From Bradyrhizobium sp. OK095 (GTDB taxonomy: Bacteria > Pseudomonadota > Alphaproteobacteria > Rhizobiales > Xanthobacteraceae), in contig NZ_FOBX01000016.1 in NCBI RefSeq assembly GCF_900109945.1, positions 62,001 through 126,000 on the forward strand: a DNA stretch of 64,000 bases. The letters run 5' to 3'. The notes under the pieces are model-generated. The model had not been told where the DNA came from. It worked only from the letters and a program-made list of their open reading frames with translations, and made no database searches. This document shows, piece by piece, positions 23,481 through 31,769 of this stretch. Numbering within the stretch: the stretch's first letter is position 1; the number at the start of each line of letters is the position of its first letter. The position numbers and the translations under genes were made by a program.

Positions 23481-25136
23481 ATGACGACAATTGAGAGCGC
23501 TGGAAGAATTTCAGGCGCTGGCGCAGGGTTGCTCGATCGCGAGCACACGGTCGCCAAGGCCGGCTTCAATCGCTGGCTGGTTCCACCAGCCGCACTCTGC
23601 ATCCATCTCTGTATCGGCATGGCGTACGGCTTCTCGGTGTTCTGGCTGCCGCTGTCGCGTTCGATCGGGATCACCCAGAGCAAGGCGTGCCCGGATATCT
23701 CGCTGTGGCAGGAGCTCTTCACCACGTCTTGCGACTGGAAGGTCGCGAGCCTCGGCTGGATGTACACGCTGTTCTTTGTGCTGCTCGGCGTCTCCGCGGC
23801 GATCTGGGGCGGCTGGCTCGAGCGCGCGGGTCCGCGCAAGGCGGGCTTCGTTGCGGCATGCTGCTGGGGCGGCGGCCTTCTGATCGGCGCCTTGGGCATC
23901 TACGTCCACCAGCTCTGGATCATGTGGCTTGGCGCTGGCGTGCTCGGGGGAGTCGGGCTTGGCCTCGGCTATATCTCGCCGGTGTCGACGCTGGTGAAAT
24001 GGTTTCCGGACCGCCGCGGCATGGCGACCGGAATGGCCATCATGGGTTTCGGTGGCGGCGCCATGATCGGCGCGCCGTTCGCCAACATCCTGATCAACTA
24101 TTTCAAGTCCTCGACGGATGTCGGCGTCTGGCAGACGTTCGTCGTGATGGGCCTGGTTTACTTCGTCTTCATGACCATCGGCGCCTTCGCCTATCGGGTT
24201 ACACCGGCGGGCTGGCAGCCCGACGGCTGGACGCCGCCGAGCGAAAAGAAGTCGATGATCTCCGAGCACCATGTGCACCTCAACAATGCGCACAAGACGC
24301 CGCAGTTCTGGCTGATCTGGTGGGTGCTCTGTCTGAACGTGTCGGCGGGTATCGGCGTGATCGGCATGGCCTCTCCGATGTTGCAGGAGATCTTCGCAGG
24401 CAAGCTGATCGGACTGCCTGAGCTGACCTTCAGCCAGCTCTCGGGCGAGCAGAAGACCGCGATCGCGGCAATCGCCGCCGGCTTCGCCGGCCTGTTGTCG
24501 CTGTTCAACATCGGCGGCCGGTTCTTCTGGGCCTCGTTGTCGGATCACATCGGCCGCAAGAACACCTACTACACGTTCTTCATCCTCGGCATCGCGCTCT
24601 ACGCACTGGCGCCGACCTTCGCGGCGATGGGTTCGAAACTGCTGTTCGTGCTCGGCTTCGGCATCATCCTGTCGATGTATGGCGGCGGGTTCGCGACAGT
24701 GCCGGCCTATCTCGCCGACATGTTCGGCACCCAGTTCGTCGGCGCCATCCACGGCCGGCTGCTGACGGCGTGGTCGACCGCCGGCATCATCGGCCCCGTG
24801 GTGGTGAACTACATCCGCGAGTTCCAGCTCGCCGCCGGCGTGCCGCGTGATCAGCTCTACAACACCACCATGTACATCCTCTGCGCCATGCTGATCGCGG
24901 GCCTGATCTGCAACTATCTGATCAAGCCGGTCGATCCGAAGTGGAACATGAGCGAGGCGGAGGTCGCCAGGCTCCAGGCCGCGAGCGCCAAGAGCGAGGC
25001 GGCGATCCAGCACGGCTCGTTCGGCATCGGCAGGGGCGGACTCGACGGCAAGGCGGCGCTGTTCTGGGCCTTCGTCGGCGTTCCCCTGCTCTGGGGTGTC
25101 TGGAAGACGCTGGAGAGCGCGGTCAAGATCTTCTGA
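23481..25136 (+). CDS. OFA-family (oxalate/formate antiporter-like) MFS transporter
   Basis: A 551-residue inner-membrane protein with about 12 hydrophobic segments. The first is CIHLCIGMAYGFSVFWLPL, and the MFS loop after helix 2 reads GGWLERAGPRKAG. The YISPVSTLVKWFPDRRGMATGMA stretch is characteristic of the OFA group, and the second half repeats a loop GRFFWASLSDHIGRKN. The name comes from oxalate:formate antiport, and location just before the formate dehydrogenase genes supports a C1 or C2 acid substrate, though OFA members vary. ATG 23481 follows a strong GGGGAGG. A GC-rich hairpin lies 14 bp after the stop. Confidence 0.87.
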   Translation: MTTIESAGRISGAGAGLLDREHTVAKAGFNRWLVPPAALCIHLCIGMAYGFSVFWLPLSRSIGITQSKACPDISLWQELFTTSCDWKVASLGWMYTLFFVLLGVSAAIWGGWLERAGPRKAGFVAACCWGGGLLIGALGIYVHQLWIMWLGAGVLGGVGLGLGYISPVSTLVKWFPDRRGMATGMAIMGFGGGAMIGAPFANILINYFKSSTDVGVWQTFVVMGLVYFVFMTIGAFAYRVTPAGWQPDGWTPPSEKKSMISEHHVHLNNAHKTPQFWLIWWVLCLNVSAGIGVIGMASPMLQEIFAGKLIGLPELTFSQLSGEQKTAIAAIAAGFAGLLSLFNIGGRFFWASLSDHIGRKNTYYTFFILGIALYALAPTFAAMGSKLLFVLGFGIILSMYGGGFATVPAYLADMFGTQFVGAIHGRLLTAWSTAGIIGPVVVNYIREFQLAAGVPRDQLYNTTMYILCAMLIAGLICNYLIKPVDPKWNMSEAEVARLQAASAKSEAAIQHGSFGIGRGGLDGKAALFWAFVGVPLLWGVWKTLESAVKIF

Positions 25137-25150
25137 TCGCCATCGAAACA

Positions 25151-25190
25151 GCCGCGGGATGCTTATCGCAGCGTCCCGCGGCGTTCGCCT
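25151..25190 (+). terminator. Hairpin terminator after the OFA transporter
   Basis: GCCGCGGGATGC (25151-25162) pairs with GCGTCCCGCGGC (25171-25182) at 11 of 12 positions around an 8-base loop. A short mixed T tract (GTTCGCCTTTC) follows. Confidence 0.65.
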
Positions 25191-25228
25191 TTCAGACATC
25201 ATCAAGAATGGGACTTAGGGGGATTGAA

Positions 25229-25510
25229 ATGCTTCGTACTCGAATTTGCCTTGCGGCCGTGTTGCTCGTCGCCGGCCTTCACGCCGCGTCCGCGCAAACC
25301 GCGGCGGCGCCTGCCACCACCACGCCGACTGCTACGACCGAAGCCAAGCCGGGCAAGATCAAGCTCACGATGCAGAAGCTGAAGGACATGAAGGCGAAGT
25401 GGTCGGCCAACAAGCCCAAGCTCAAGGCCTGCCGCGCCGACGTGAAGTCCAAGGGCCTCGCCGGTGACGACCGCTGGTTCTACATCGAAGAGTGCATGAG
25501 CAAGACCTGA
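25229..25510 (+). CDS. Small exported protein, PsiF-repeat-like
   Basis: A 93-residue protein with a signal peptide (MLRTRICLAAVLLVAGLHAA, SAQ), an Ala/Thr/Pro linker and a lysine-rich tail holding a PsiF-like unit: KLKACRADVKSKGLAGDDRW and ECMSK, with two cysteines. PsiF proteins are periplasmic and of unknown function; E. coli psiF is phosphate-starvation induced. A strong AGGGGG site lies 9 bases before ATG 25229. It lies between the OFA transporter and formate dehydrogenase but is separated from both by hairpins, so it is probably its own transcript. Confidence 0.7.
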   Translation: MLRTRICLAAVLLVAGLHAASAQTAAAPATTTPTATTEAKPGKIKLTMQKLKDMKAKWSANKPKLKACRADVKSKGLAGDDRWFYIEECMSKT

Positions 25511-25538
25511 GGTCTGGTTCCACGTCGAGTTTGCGTAA

Positions 25539-25569
25539 GGGGGCGTGGCAGGGCGGCTGCCTGCCCCCC
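25539..25569 (+). terminator. GC-rich hairpin after the PsiF-like gene
   Basis: GGGGGC and GGCAG (25539-25551) pair with CTGCC and GCCCCC further on, with a GT/T bulge and a short loop. It is followed by TAAAT rather than a true T-run, so its strength is uncertain. Confidence 0.55.
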
Positions 25570-25599
25570 TAAATCATTATAGACACGTTCTAAATTTAC

Positions 25600-25628
25600 T
25601 TGGCGTCTGGTATACCAGAGGCTAGAGT
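25600..25628 (+). promoter_or_regulatory. Candidate promoter of the formate dehydrogenase operon with an operator in the spacer
   Basis: TTGGCG (25600-25605) and TAGAGT (25623-25628) are separated by exactly 17 bases. The spacer contains a perfect 14-bp palindrome, TCTGGTATACCAGA (25606-25619). Palindromes with a GTATAC centre are typical targets of GntR/FCD regulators. A regulator bound here would block RNA polymerase. The start codon of the next gene is about 130 bp downstream. The promoter call is by eye. Confidence 0.5.
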
Positions 25629-25760
25629 TGCACGGAATGAGACCTGATCCGCGGACGCGGGTGACGCGGTTCCTGATGGTCAGGCCTGGAAATAAGGGTG
25701 GATCGCGATGGCAATCCCGTCCTGAGATCATCGCGATTTTGAGGAGAACGCGACGTTTCC

Positions 25761-27470
25761 ATGAGCAGCAACGACGACGTTCACGAGGTTCGCGAATTCG
25801 AACATCCCGGCCAGGGACGGAAGCGCGCGAAGTCCACGCCCAAAGGGCGTCAGGTCGATCCGACCGCCGCCCATGAGATCGAGCAACTGCTCGGCGACAA
25901 GCCGCGGCGGCGCGATCTGCTGATCGAATATCTGCATCTGATCCAGGACAGATATCACCAGATCTCGGCGGCGCATCTGGCAGCCCTTGCCGACGAGATG
26001 AAGCTCGCCTTTGCCGAGGTGTTCGAGACCGCGACCTTCTACGCGCATTTCGACATCGTGAAGGAAGGCGAGCCTGATGTCGCGCCGCTGACGATCCGCG
26101 TCTGCGATTCGCTGACCTGCGCGATGCTCGGCGGCGAAAAGCTGCTCGAGGATTTGCAGAGTGCAGCGGGACCCGGCATCCGCGTCGTGCGCGCGCCTTG
26201 CGTCGGTCGCTGCGACACCGCGCCCGCTGCGGAAGTGGGCCACAACTTCGTCGACCATGCGACCGTCGCCAATGTAATGGCGGCAGCGAAGTCCGGCGAT
26301 ACCCACGCGCATCTGCCAAAGTATATCGACTACGCCGCTTACGTCGCGGGCGGCGGTTACAAGTTGCTCAATCGCGTGCGCTCCGGCGAATTGTCGAAGG
26401 ACGATCTGCTGAAGGGGCTCGACGACGCTTCGCTGCGCGGCCTCGGCGGCGCCGGCTTCCCGACGGGACGCAAATGGCGCGCCGTGCTCGGCGAGCCCGG
26501 TCCACGGCTGATGGCGATCAACGGCGACGAGGGCGAGCCCGGCACGTTCAAGGATCGCGTCTATCTCGAAACCGATCCGCACCGCTTCATCGAGGGCATG
26601 CTGATCGGCGCGCATGTGGTGCAGGCCTCCGACATCTACATCTATCTGCGCGACGAATATCCGGCGTCGCGCGAGATCCTTGAGCGCGAGATCGCAAAGT
26701 TGCCGCCGGGCGGCCCGACGCTGCACATGCGCCGTGGCGCCGGCGCCTACATCTGCGGCGAGGAGTCCTCGCTGCTCGAAAGCATCGAGGGCAAGCGCGG
26801 TCTGCCCCGGCACAAGCCGCCTTATCCGTTCCAGGTCGGCCTGTTCGGCCTGCCGACGCTGATCAATAATATCGAGACGCTGTGGTGGGTCCGCGACATC
26901 GTCGAGAAGGGCGCGGATTGGTGGAAGGGCAATGGCCGCCACGAGCGTCATGGCCTGCGTAGCTTCTCGGTCTCGGGTCGCGTGAAAAATCCCGGCATGA
27001 AGCTGGCGCCCGCCGGCATCACTGTGCGCGAGTTGATCGACGAATATTGCGGCGGCATGGCCGACGGCCATCAGTTCTATGCTTACTTGCCGGGCGGCGC
27101 GTCCGGCGGCATTTTGCCGGCGTCGATGGACGATATTCCGCTCGATTTCGGCACGCTGGAGAAATACGGCTGCTTCATCGGCTCAGCCGCGATCGTGATC
27201 CTGTCGCAGAACGACAGCGTGCGCGCGGCGGCGCTGAACCTGATGAAGTTCTTCGAGGACGAGAGCTGCGGCCAGTGCACGCCGTGCCGGGTCGGAACCC
27301 AGAAGGCGGCGCTGCTGATGCAGAAGCCGGTCTGGAACCGCGCCCTGCTGGAAGAATTGAGCCAGGCGATGCGCGATGCCTCGATCTGCGGACTCGGACA
27401 GGCGGCATCGAACCCGCTCTCCACCGTGATCAAATATTTCCCTGACGAGTTCAAGGAAGCGGCCGAATGA
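25761..27470 (+). CDS. fdsB: NAD-dependent formate dehydrogenase, FdsG-FdsB fusion (beta subunit)
   Basis: A 569-residue fusion. Residues ~35-165 match the 24-kDa NuoE/FdsG family: RVCDSLTCAMLGG and APCVGRCDTAPA give the four cysteines of a [2Fe-2S] cluster. Residues ~190-569 match NuoF/FdsB: LRGLGGAGFPTGRKW (NADH/FMN), GAGAYICGEESSLLESIEG, and ESCGQCTPCRVGT with the later SICGLGQ for a [4Fe-4S] cluster. This subunit takes electrons from the alpha subunit and reduces NAD+. A fused beta subunit is the arrangement of the Methylobacterium extorquens Fdh1 enzyme. It overlaps the alpha subunit gene by 4 bp (ATGA). Confidence 0.93.
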   Translation: MSSNDDVHEVREFEHPGQGRKRAKSTPKGRQVDPTAAHEIEQLLGDKPRRRDLLIEYLHLIQDRYHQISAAHLAALADEMKLAFAEVFETATFYAHFDIVKEGEPDVAPLTIRVCDSLTCAMLGGEKLLEDLQSAAGPGIRVVRAPCVGRCDTAPAAEVGHNFVDHATVANVMAAAKSGDTHAHLPKYIDYAAYVAGGGYKLLNRVRSGELSKDDLLKGLDDASLRGLGGAGFPTGRKWRAVLGEPGPRLMAINGDEGEPGTFKDRVYLETDPHRFIEGMLIGAHVVQASDIYIYLRDEYPASREILEREIAKLPPGGPTLHMRRGAGAYICGEESSLLESIEGKRGLPRHKPPYPFQVGLFGLPTLINNIETLWWVRDIVEKGADWWKGNGRHERHGLRSFSVSGRVKNPGMKLAPAGITVRELIDEYCGGMADGHQFYAYLPGGASGGILPASMDDIPLDFGTLEKYGCFIGSAAIVILSQNDSVRAAALNLMKFFEDESCGQCTPCRVGTQKAALLMQKPVWNRALLEELSQAMRDASICGLGQAASNPLSTVIKYFPDEFKEAAE

Positions 27471-30235
27471 CCAAAATTACGTTCGAGCTCGACGGCAAGC
27501 AGGTCGAGGCCAATGCCGGCGAGACCATCTGGCAGGTCGCAAAGCGCGGGGGACGCGAGATCCCGCATCTGTGCTATTCGCCGGCACCCGACTATCGCCC
27601 CGACGGCAATTGCCGCGCCTGCATGGTCGAGATCGAGGGCGAGCGCGTGCTCGCGGCATCCTGCAAGCGCACACCGTCGGTCGGCATGAAGGTCAAGACC
27701 GAATCCGCGCGTGCGGTGTCCGCGCAGAAAATGGTGATGGAGCTGCTCGTCGCCGACCAGCCGGCTCGCGCGACCTCGCACGATCCGGAATCCAAATTCT
27801 GGCACTGGGCCGAAACCACCGGCGTCACCGAAAGCCGCTTCCCCGCCGCCGAGCGCTGGGAGACCGATGCCAGCCATCCGGCGATGCGCGTCAATCTCGA
27901 TGCCTGCATCCAGTGTGGCCTCTGCGTGCGCGCCTGCCGCGAGGTCCAGGTCAATGACGTCATCGGCATGGCTTATCGCAGCCACGCCTCGAAGATCGTG
28001 TTCGACTTCGACGATCCCATGGGCGAGTCCACTTGCGTGGCCTGCGGCGAATGCGTGCAGGCCTGCCCGACCGGCGCGCTGATGCCGGCCGTGATGCTCG
28101 ACGACAAGCAGACCCGCGTCGTCTACGCCGACAAGAAGGTCGATTCGCTCTGTCCGTTCTGCGGCGTCGGCTGCCAGGTGACCTACGAGGTCAAGGACGA
28201 GAAGGTGATCTATGCCGAAGGCCGCGACGGCCCCGCCAATCACAACCGTCTCTGCGTCAAGGGCCGCTTTGGCTTCGACTACATCCACCATCCGCATCGC
28301 CTCACCAAGCCGCTAGTGCGGCTGCCCAACGCGAAGAAGGATTCCAACGACCAGGTCGATCCGGCCAATCCCTTCACCCATTTCCGCGAAGCGTCGTGGG
28401 AAGAAGCGCTCGACATCGCCGCCAACGGCCTGGTCAAGATCCGCGATACCAACGGCGTGAAGGCGCTGGCCGGCTTCGGCTCGGCCAAGGGCTCGAATGA
28501 AGAGGCCTATCTGTTCCAGAAGCTGGTACGCACCGGATTCGGCTCCAACAATGTCGACCACTGCACCCGGCTGTGCCACGCCTCGTCGGTGGCGGCGCTG
28601 TTCGAAGGCCTGAGCTCGGGCGCGGTGTCGGCGCCGTTCGCAGCCGCGATGGACGCCGAGGTCATCATCGTGATCGGCGCCAACCCGACCGTGAACCACC
28701 CGGTGGCCGCGACCTTCATCAAGAACGCGGTCAAGCAGAACGACGCAAAGCTGTTCGTGATGGATCCGCGCCGGCAGACGCTGTCGCGCCACGCGACCAA
28801 GCATTTGCAGTTCAAGCCGGGTTCCGACGTCGCCATGTTGAATGCGATGATCAACACGATCATCACCGAAGGCCTGACCGACGACCAGTATATCGCCGGC
28901 TACACCGAGGGTTTTGAGGACCTCAAGGAGAAGATCAAGGAATTCACGCCGGAAAAGATGGAGCCGATCTGCGGCATCCCGGCACAAACCCTGCGTGAGG
29001 TCGCCCGAACCTACGCGCGCGCAAAGTCGTCGATCATCTTCTGGGGCATGGGCATCAGCCAGCACGTTCACGGCACCGACAATGCGCGCTGCCTGATTGC
29101 GCTGGCGCTGATTACCGGCCAGGTCGGCCGTCCCGGCACCGGCCTGCATCCGCTGCGCGGCCAGAACAACGTGCAGGGCGCCTCCGACGCCGGCCTGATC
29201 CCGATGTTCCTGCCGGATTATCAGCCGGTCGGTCGTGACGATCTGCGCGCAAACTTCGAGAAGGTCTGGCAGCAGGAGATCGATCCCGTCCGCGGCCTGA
29301 CCGTGGTCGAGATCATGAACGCGATCCATGCCGGCGAGATCAAGGGCATGTATATCGAGGGCGAGAACCCCGCGATGTCCGATCCTGATCTCCAACATGC
29401 GCGCGGCGCGCTCGCCATGCTCGATCATCTCGTGGTGCAGGATCTCTTCGTCACCGAGACCGCGTTTCACGCCGATGTCATCCTGCCGGCCTCGGCCTTT
29501 GCGGAGAAGGATGGCTCCTTCACCAATACCGATCGCCGCGTGCAGCTCGCACGCCAGGTGATCAAGCCGCCCGGCGATGCGCGGCAGGATCTCTGGATCA
29601 TCCAGGAGATCGGCAAGCGCATGGGCCTGCCGTGGAATTATGCCGGCCCCGGCGAGGTCTACACCGAAATGGCGGAGCTGATGCCGTCGCTCAAGAATAT
29701 CAGCTGGGAGCGGCTGGTCCGCGAAGGCGCCGTCACCTATCCGGCGGACGATCCGAACAAGCCCGGCAACGAGATCATCTTTACCACGGGCTTCCCGACC
29801 CCGAGCGGCCGCGGCAAGATCGTGCCGGCTCATGTGATCCCGCCGGATGAACTGCCTGATGCCGAATATCCGATGGTGCTCTCGACCGGCCGCGTGCTGG
29901 AGCATTGGCACACGGGTTCGATGACACGCCGTTCGCAGGTGCTCGACCAGATCGAGCCGGAGGCCGTCGCCTTCATGTCGCCGAAGGACATGTACAAGAA
30001 GAAGCTCGCGCCGGGCGATTTTATTCGGCTGGAGACCCGCCGCGGCGCGGTCGAGGTCAAGGTCCGCTCCGACCGCGACGTGCCGGAGAACATGGTGTTC
30101 ATGCCGTTCTGCTACGCGGAAGCGGCGGCCAATCTCCTGACCAACCCGGCGCTGGATCCGTTCGGCAAGATCCCGGAGTTCAAGTTCTGTGCCGCCAGGG
30201 CCGAGCGCGCCGAGATGCGGGACGCGGCGGAGTAG
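27467..30235 (+). CDS. fdsA: NAD-dependent formate dehydrogenase, catalytic alpha subunit
   Basis: A 922-residue molybdo/tungsto-bis-MGD enzyme that oxidises formate to CO2. The N-terminus has a [2Fe-2S] ferredoxin domain (HLCYSPAPDYRPDGNCRACM), then two [4Fe-4S] sets (CIQCGLCVRAC; CVACGECVQACPTGAL) and the cofactor-domain cluster (CPFCGVGC). The metal-ligand residue is C370 with the conserved H371 (TRLCHASS), so this is a cysteine rather than a selenocysteine enzyme. The rest matches the molybdopterin oxidoreductase and dinucleotide-binding domains. No separate FdsD subunit gene follows. Mo against W cannot be read from the sequence, but a TupA receptor upstream and the Fdh1-like fused beta subunit lean towards W. 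Confidence 0.94.
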   Translation: MTKITFELDGKQVEANAGETIWQVAKRGGREIPHLCYSPAPDYRPDGNCRACMVEIEGERVLAASCKRTPSVGMKVKTESARAVSAQKMVMELLVADQPARATSHDPESKFWHWAETTGVTESRFPAAERWETDASHPAMRVNLDACIQCGLCVRACREVQVNDVIGMAYRSHASKIVFDFDDPMGESTCVACGECVQACPTGALMPAVMLDDKQTRVVYADKKVDSLCPFCGVGCQVTYEVKDEKVIYAEGRDGPANHNRLCVKGRFGFDYIHHPHRLTKPLVRLPNAKKDSNDQVDPANPFTHFREASWEEALDIAANGLVKIRDTNGVKALAGFGSAKGSNEEAYLFQKLVRTGFGSNNVDHCTRLCHASSVAALFEGLSSGAVSAPFAAAMDAEVIIVIGANPTVNHPVAATFIKNAVKQNDAKLFVMDPRRQTLSRHATKHLQFKPGSDVAMLNAMINTIITEGLTDDQYIAGYTEGFEDLKEKIKEFTPEKMEPICGIPAQTLREVARTYARAKSSIIFWGMGISQHVHGTDNARCLIALALITGQVGRPGTGLHPLRGQNNVQGASDAGLIPMFLPDYQPVGRDDLRANFEKVWQQEIDPVRGLTVVEIMNAIHAGEIKGMYIEGENPAMSDPDLQHARGALAMLDHLVVQDLFVTETAFHADVILPASAFAEKDGSFTNTDRRVQLARQVIKPPGDARQDLWIIQEIGKRMGLPWNYAGPGEVYTEMAELMPSLKNISWERLVREGAVTYPADDPNKPGNEIIFTTGFPTPSGRGKIVPAHVIPPDELPDAEYPMVLSTGRVLEHWHTGSMTRRSQVLDQIEPEAVAFMSPKDMYKKKLAPGDFIRLETRRGAVEVKVRSDRDVPENMVFMPFCYAEAAANLLTNPALDPFGKIPEFKFCAARAERAEMRDAAE

Positions 30236-30280
30236 GGGAAGTCTCGTCGTCCTCGCGGACGAGGCTTGCCACAAAACGCC

Positions 30281-30381
30281 GTCATTCCCCGCGAAGGCGG
30301 TGAATCCAGTACGCCGCGGCCCATCGATTCAATCACTATTGTCTCGGTGTACTGGATCGCCCGGTCGAGCCGGGCGATGAC
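30281..30381. repeat. Dispersed-type palindromic repeat
   Basis: The left side GTCATTCCCCGCGAAGGCGG ... GAATCCAGTAC mirrors the right side GTACTGGATCGCCCGG ... GGGCGATGAC imperfectly; GTCAT/ATGAC and CCAGTAC/GTACTGG pair. It lies between the formate dehydrogenase and ybaK genes and resembles intergenic repeats widespread in this bacterial group. Confidence 0.6.
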
Positions 30382-30450
30382 AGTGAATGTGTGATGCCGT
30401 CTTGCCTCACGTCGCTTCGCTCCTCGCAAGGACGGTGCTAAAAGTGGCCC

Positions 30451-30924
30451 ATGTCCAAAGTCACCCCAGCCACGCGTGCGCTTGAAGCCGCCGGTGTTGC
30501 CTTCACCGTCCAAACTTACGACTACGATCCCGACGCCGAGAGCATCGGGCTCCAGGCCGCCGCTGCGCTCGGCGAAGACCCTGCGCGGGTGTTGAAGACG
30601 CTGATGGCGCTGGTCGACGGCAAGCCGGTCTGCGTGATCGTGCCGTCCGACCAGGAAGTCTCCATGAAGAAGCTCGCTGCGGCCGCGAGTGGCAAGTCGG
30701 CGCAGATGATGAAGCCGCCGGAGGCCGAGCGCGTCACCGGCTACAAGGTCGGGGGCATCAGCCCGTTCGGGCAGCGCAAGCAGGTAGGCACCGTGATCGA
30801 GCAGAGCGCGCTCGCGCATGACCATGTGTATGTCAATGGCGGCCAGCGCGGCTTGCAGGTGCGGCTCAAGCCGACTGATTTGCGGGATCTGTTGAAGGCG
30901 GTTGCCGCGGAATTGGTCGCCTGA
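30451..30924 (+). CDS. ybaK: Cys-tRNA(Pro)/Cys-tRNA(Cys) deacylase YbaK
   Basis: A 157-residue YbaK/EbsC-family protein, which removes cysteine wrongly attached to tRNA-Pro. Visible family features: TPATRALEAAGVAFTVQTYDYD, EDPARVLKTLMALVDGKPV (with the conserved lysine), VPSDQEVSMKKLA, and GGISPFGQRKQVGTVIEQ. The C-terminal RGLQVRLKPTDL also fits. It is unrelated to the neighbours in function and probably a single-gene transcript. There is no strong ribosome site before ATG 30451. Confidence 0.9.
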   Translation: MSKVTPATRALEAAGVAFTVQTYDYDPDAESIGLQAAAALGEDPARVLKTLMALVDGKPVCVIVPSDQEVSMKKLAAAASGKSAQMMKPPEAERVTGYKVGGISPFGQRKQVGTVIEQSALAHDHVYVNGGQRGLQVRLKPTDLRDLLKAVAAELVA

Positions 30925-30937
30925 TCGCCGCGCTCTG

Positions 30938-31621
30938 CTACTGCTTCTGCAACAGTTTCAACCGGCAGCGCAGCGCCTCGCGGATATGCACGCGCGCGAG
31001 CTGCTCGGCCTTGTCGCCGTCGCGCGCGGCGATCGCCTCGATAATGGCCTGGTGCTCGCGATGGCTGGTCGAGGGACGGCCCGTCACGGTGAATGTGGTC
31101 GGGCCGAGCAGGGCGATCCAGTCCTGCAATTCACGCGAGGCGTTGTCGAGATAGCGGTTGCGCGCGGCGCGGCAGATCGCCTCGTGGAAGGCACGGTTAA
31201 GCCGCGCCATTTCGACGGCGTCGGTCTCGGACGCCTCGACAAACGCTTGCTCGATATCCCGGAGCGCGTCGATCTCGGGCGCCGAGGCGTGCTCGGCGGC
31301 CAAGCGCGCGGCGGCGCCCTCCATGATCTCGCGCATGGCGTAGAGCTCGAGCACCTCTGAAATGTCGAGGTTGCGCACGATCAGTCCACGGCCGCCGGCG
31401 GGCTCGACGAAGCCACGCGCCGCGAGCCGGCCCAGAGCTTCGCGAACCGGCGTGCGACTGACCTTCAACCGCTGCGCGACCTCTTCCTCGCGCAGCCGAT
31501 CACCGGCGCGGTAGCTGCCGGCCTGGAGTGCCTCGCAGAGCGAGCGGAACACGGCTTCGCCCAGCGCCACTCCGCCGCCGCGCGCGATCGATCCGCCTGT
31601 CTTTGTCGGGCGTCTGGCCAT
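30938..31621 (-). CDS. GntR-family (FCD subfamily) transcriptional regulator
   Basis: A 227-residue regulator. The N-terminal winged HTH (DRLREEEVAQRLKVSRTPVREALGRLAARG) is typical of GntR. The C-terminal FCD domain has the metal/ligand residues in ELYAMREIMEGAAARLAAE and NRAFHEAICRAARN. FCD regulators respond to organic acids and usually repress neighbouring catabolic genes. It is divergent from the tcuA-like gene, and TTTGTATACAAA lies in the shared promoter region, so control of the tcu operon and of itself is likely. The same GTATAC core occurs in the formate dehydrogenase promoter. Confidence 0.9.
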   Translation of the reverse strand: MARRPTKTGGSIARGGGVALGEAVFRSLCEALQAGSYRAGDRLREEEVAQRLKVSRTPVREALGRLAARGFVEPAGGRGLIVRNLDISEVLELYAMREIMEGAAARLAAEHASAPEIDALRDIEQAFVEASETDAVEMARLNRAFHEAICRAARNRYLDNASRELQDWIALLGPTTFTVTGRPSTSHREHQAIIEAIAARDGDKAEQLARVHIREALRCRLKLLQKQ

Positions 31622-31679
31622 GGTCCCTCAGGCGCATCCTGCCCATGCAGAGATGCCGCTTGCGCTGTCATTGTATATC

Positions 31680-31691
31680 TTTGTATACAAA
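31680..31691. promoter_or_regulatory. Palindromic operator candidate (TTTGTATACAAA)
   Basis: A perfect 12-bp palindrome 58 bp from the gntR start codon and 79 bp from the tcuA start. A second, imperfect TTGTATATCT lies directly to its left (31671-31680). The form fits FCD-type GntR operators and is the obvious binding site for the adjacent regulator. Confidence 0.6.
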
Positions 31692-31769
31692 AGTACGCAA
31701 TGGCTGTCAGGTTGACCGGAGCCACCGGCGGGCAGAATGTCTCTAACTTCGTCGCATCGGGCAGACGGC

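Noticed and set aside
23511..25205. Long minus-strand frame opposite the OFA transporter (and similar ones opposite fdsA, tcuA and the ABC receptor)
   Set aside because: Antisense shadow frames created by high GC; the sense frames carry clear membrane or catalytic motifs.
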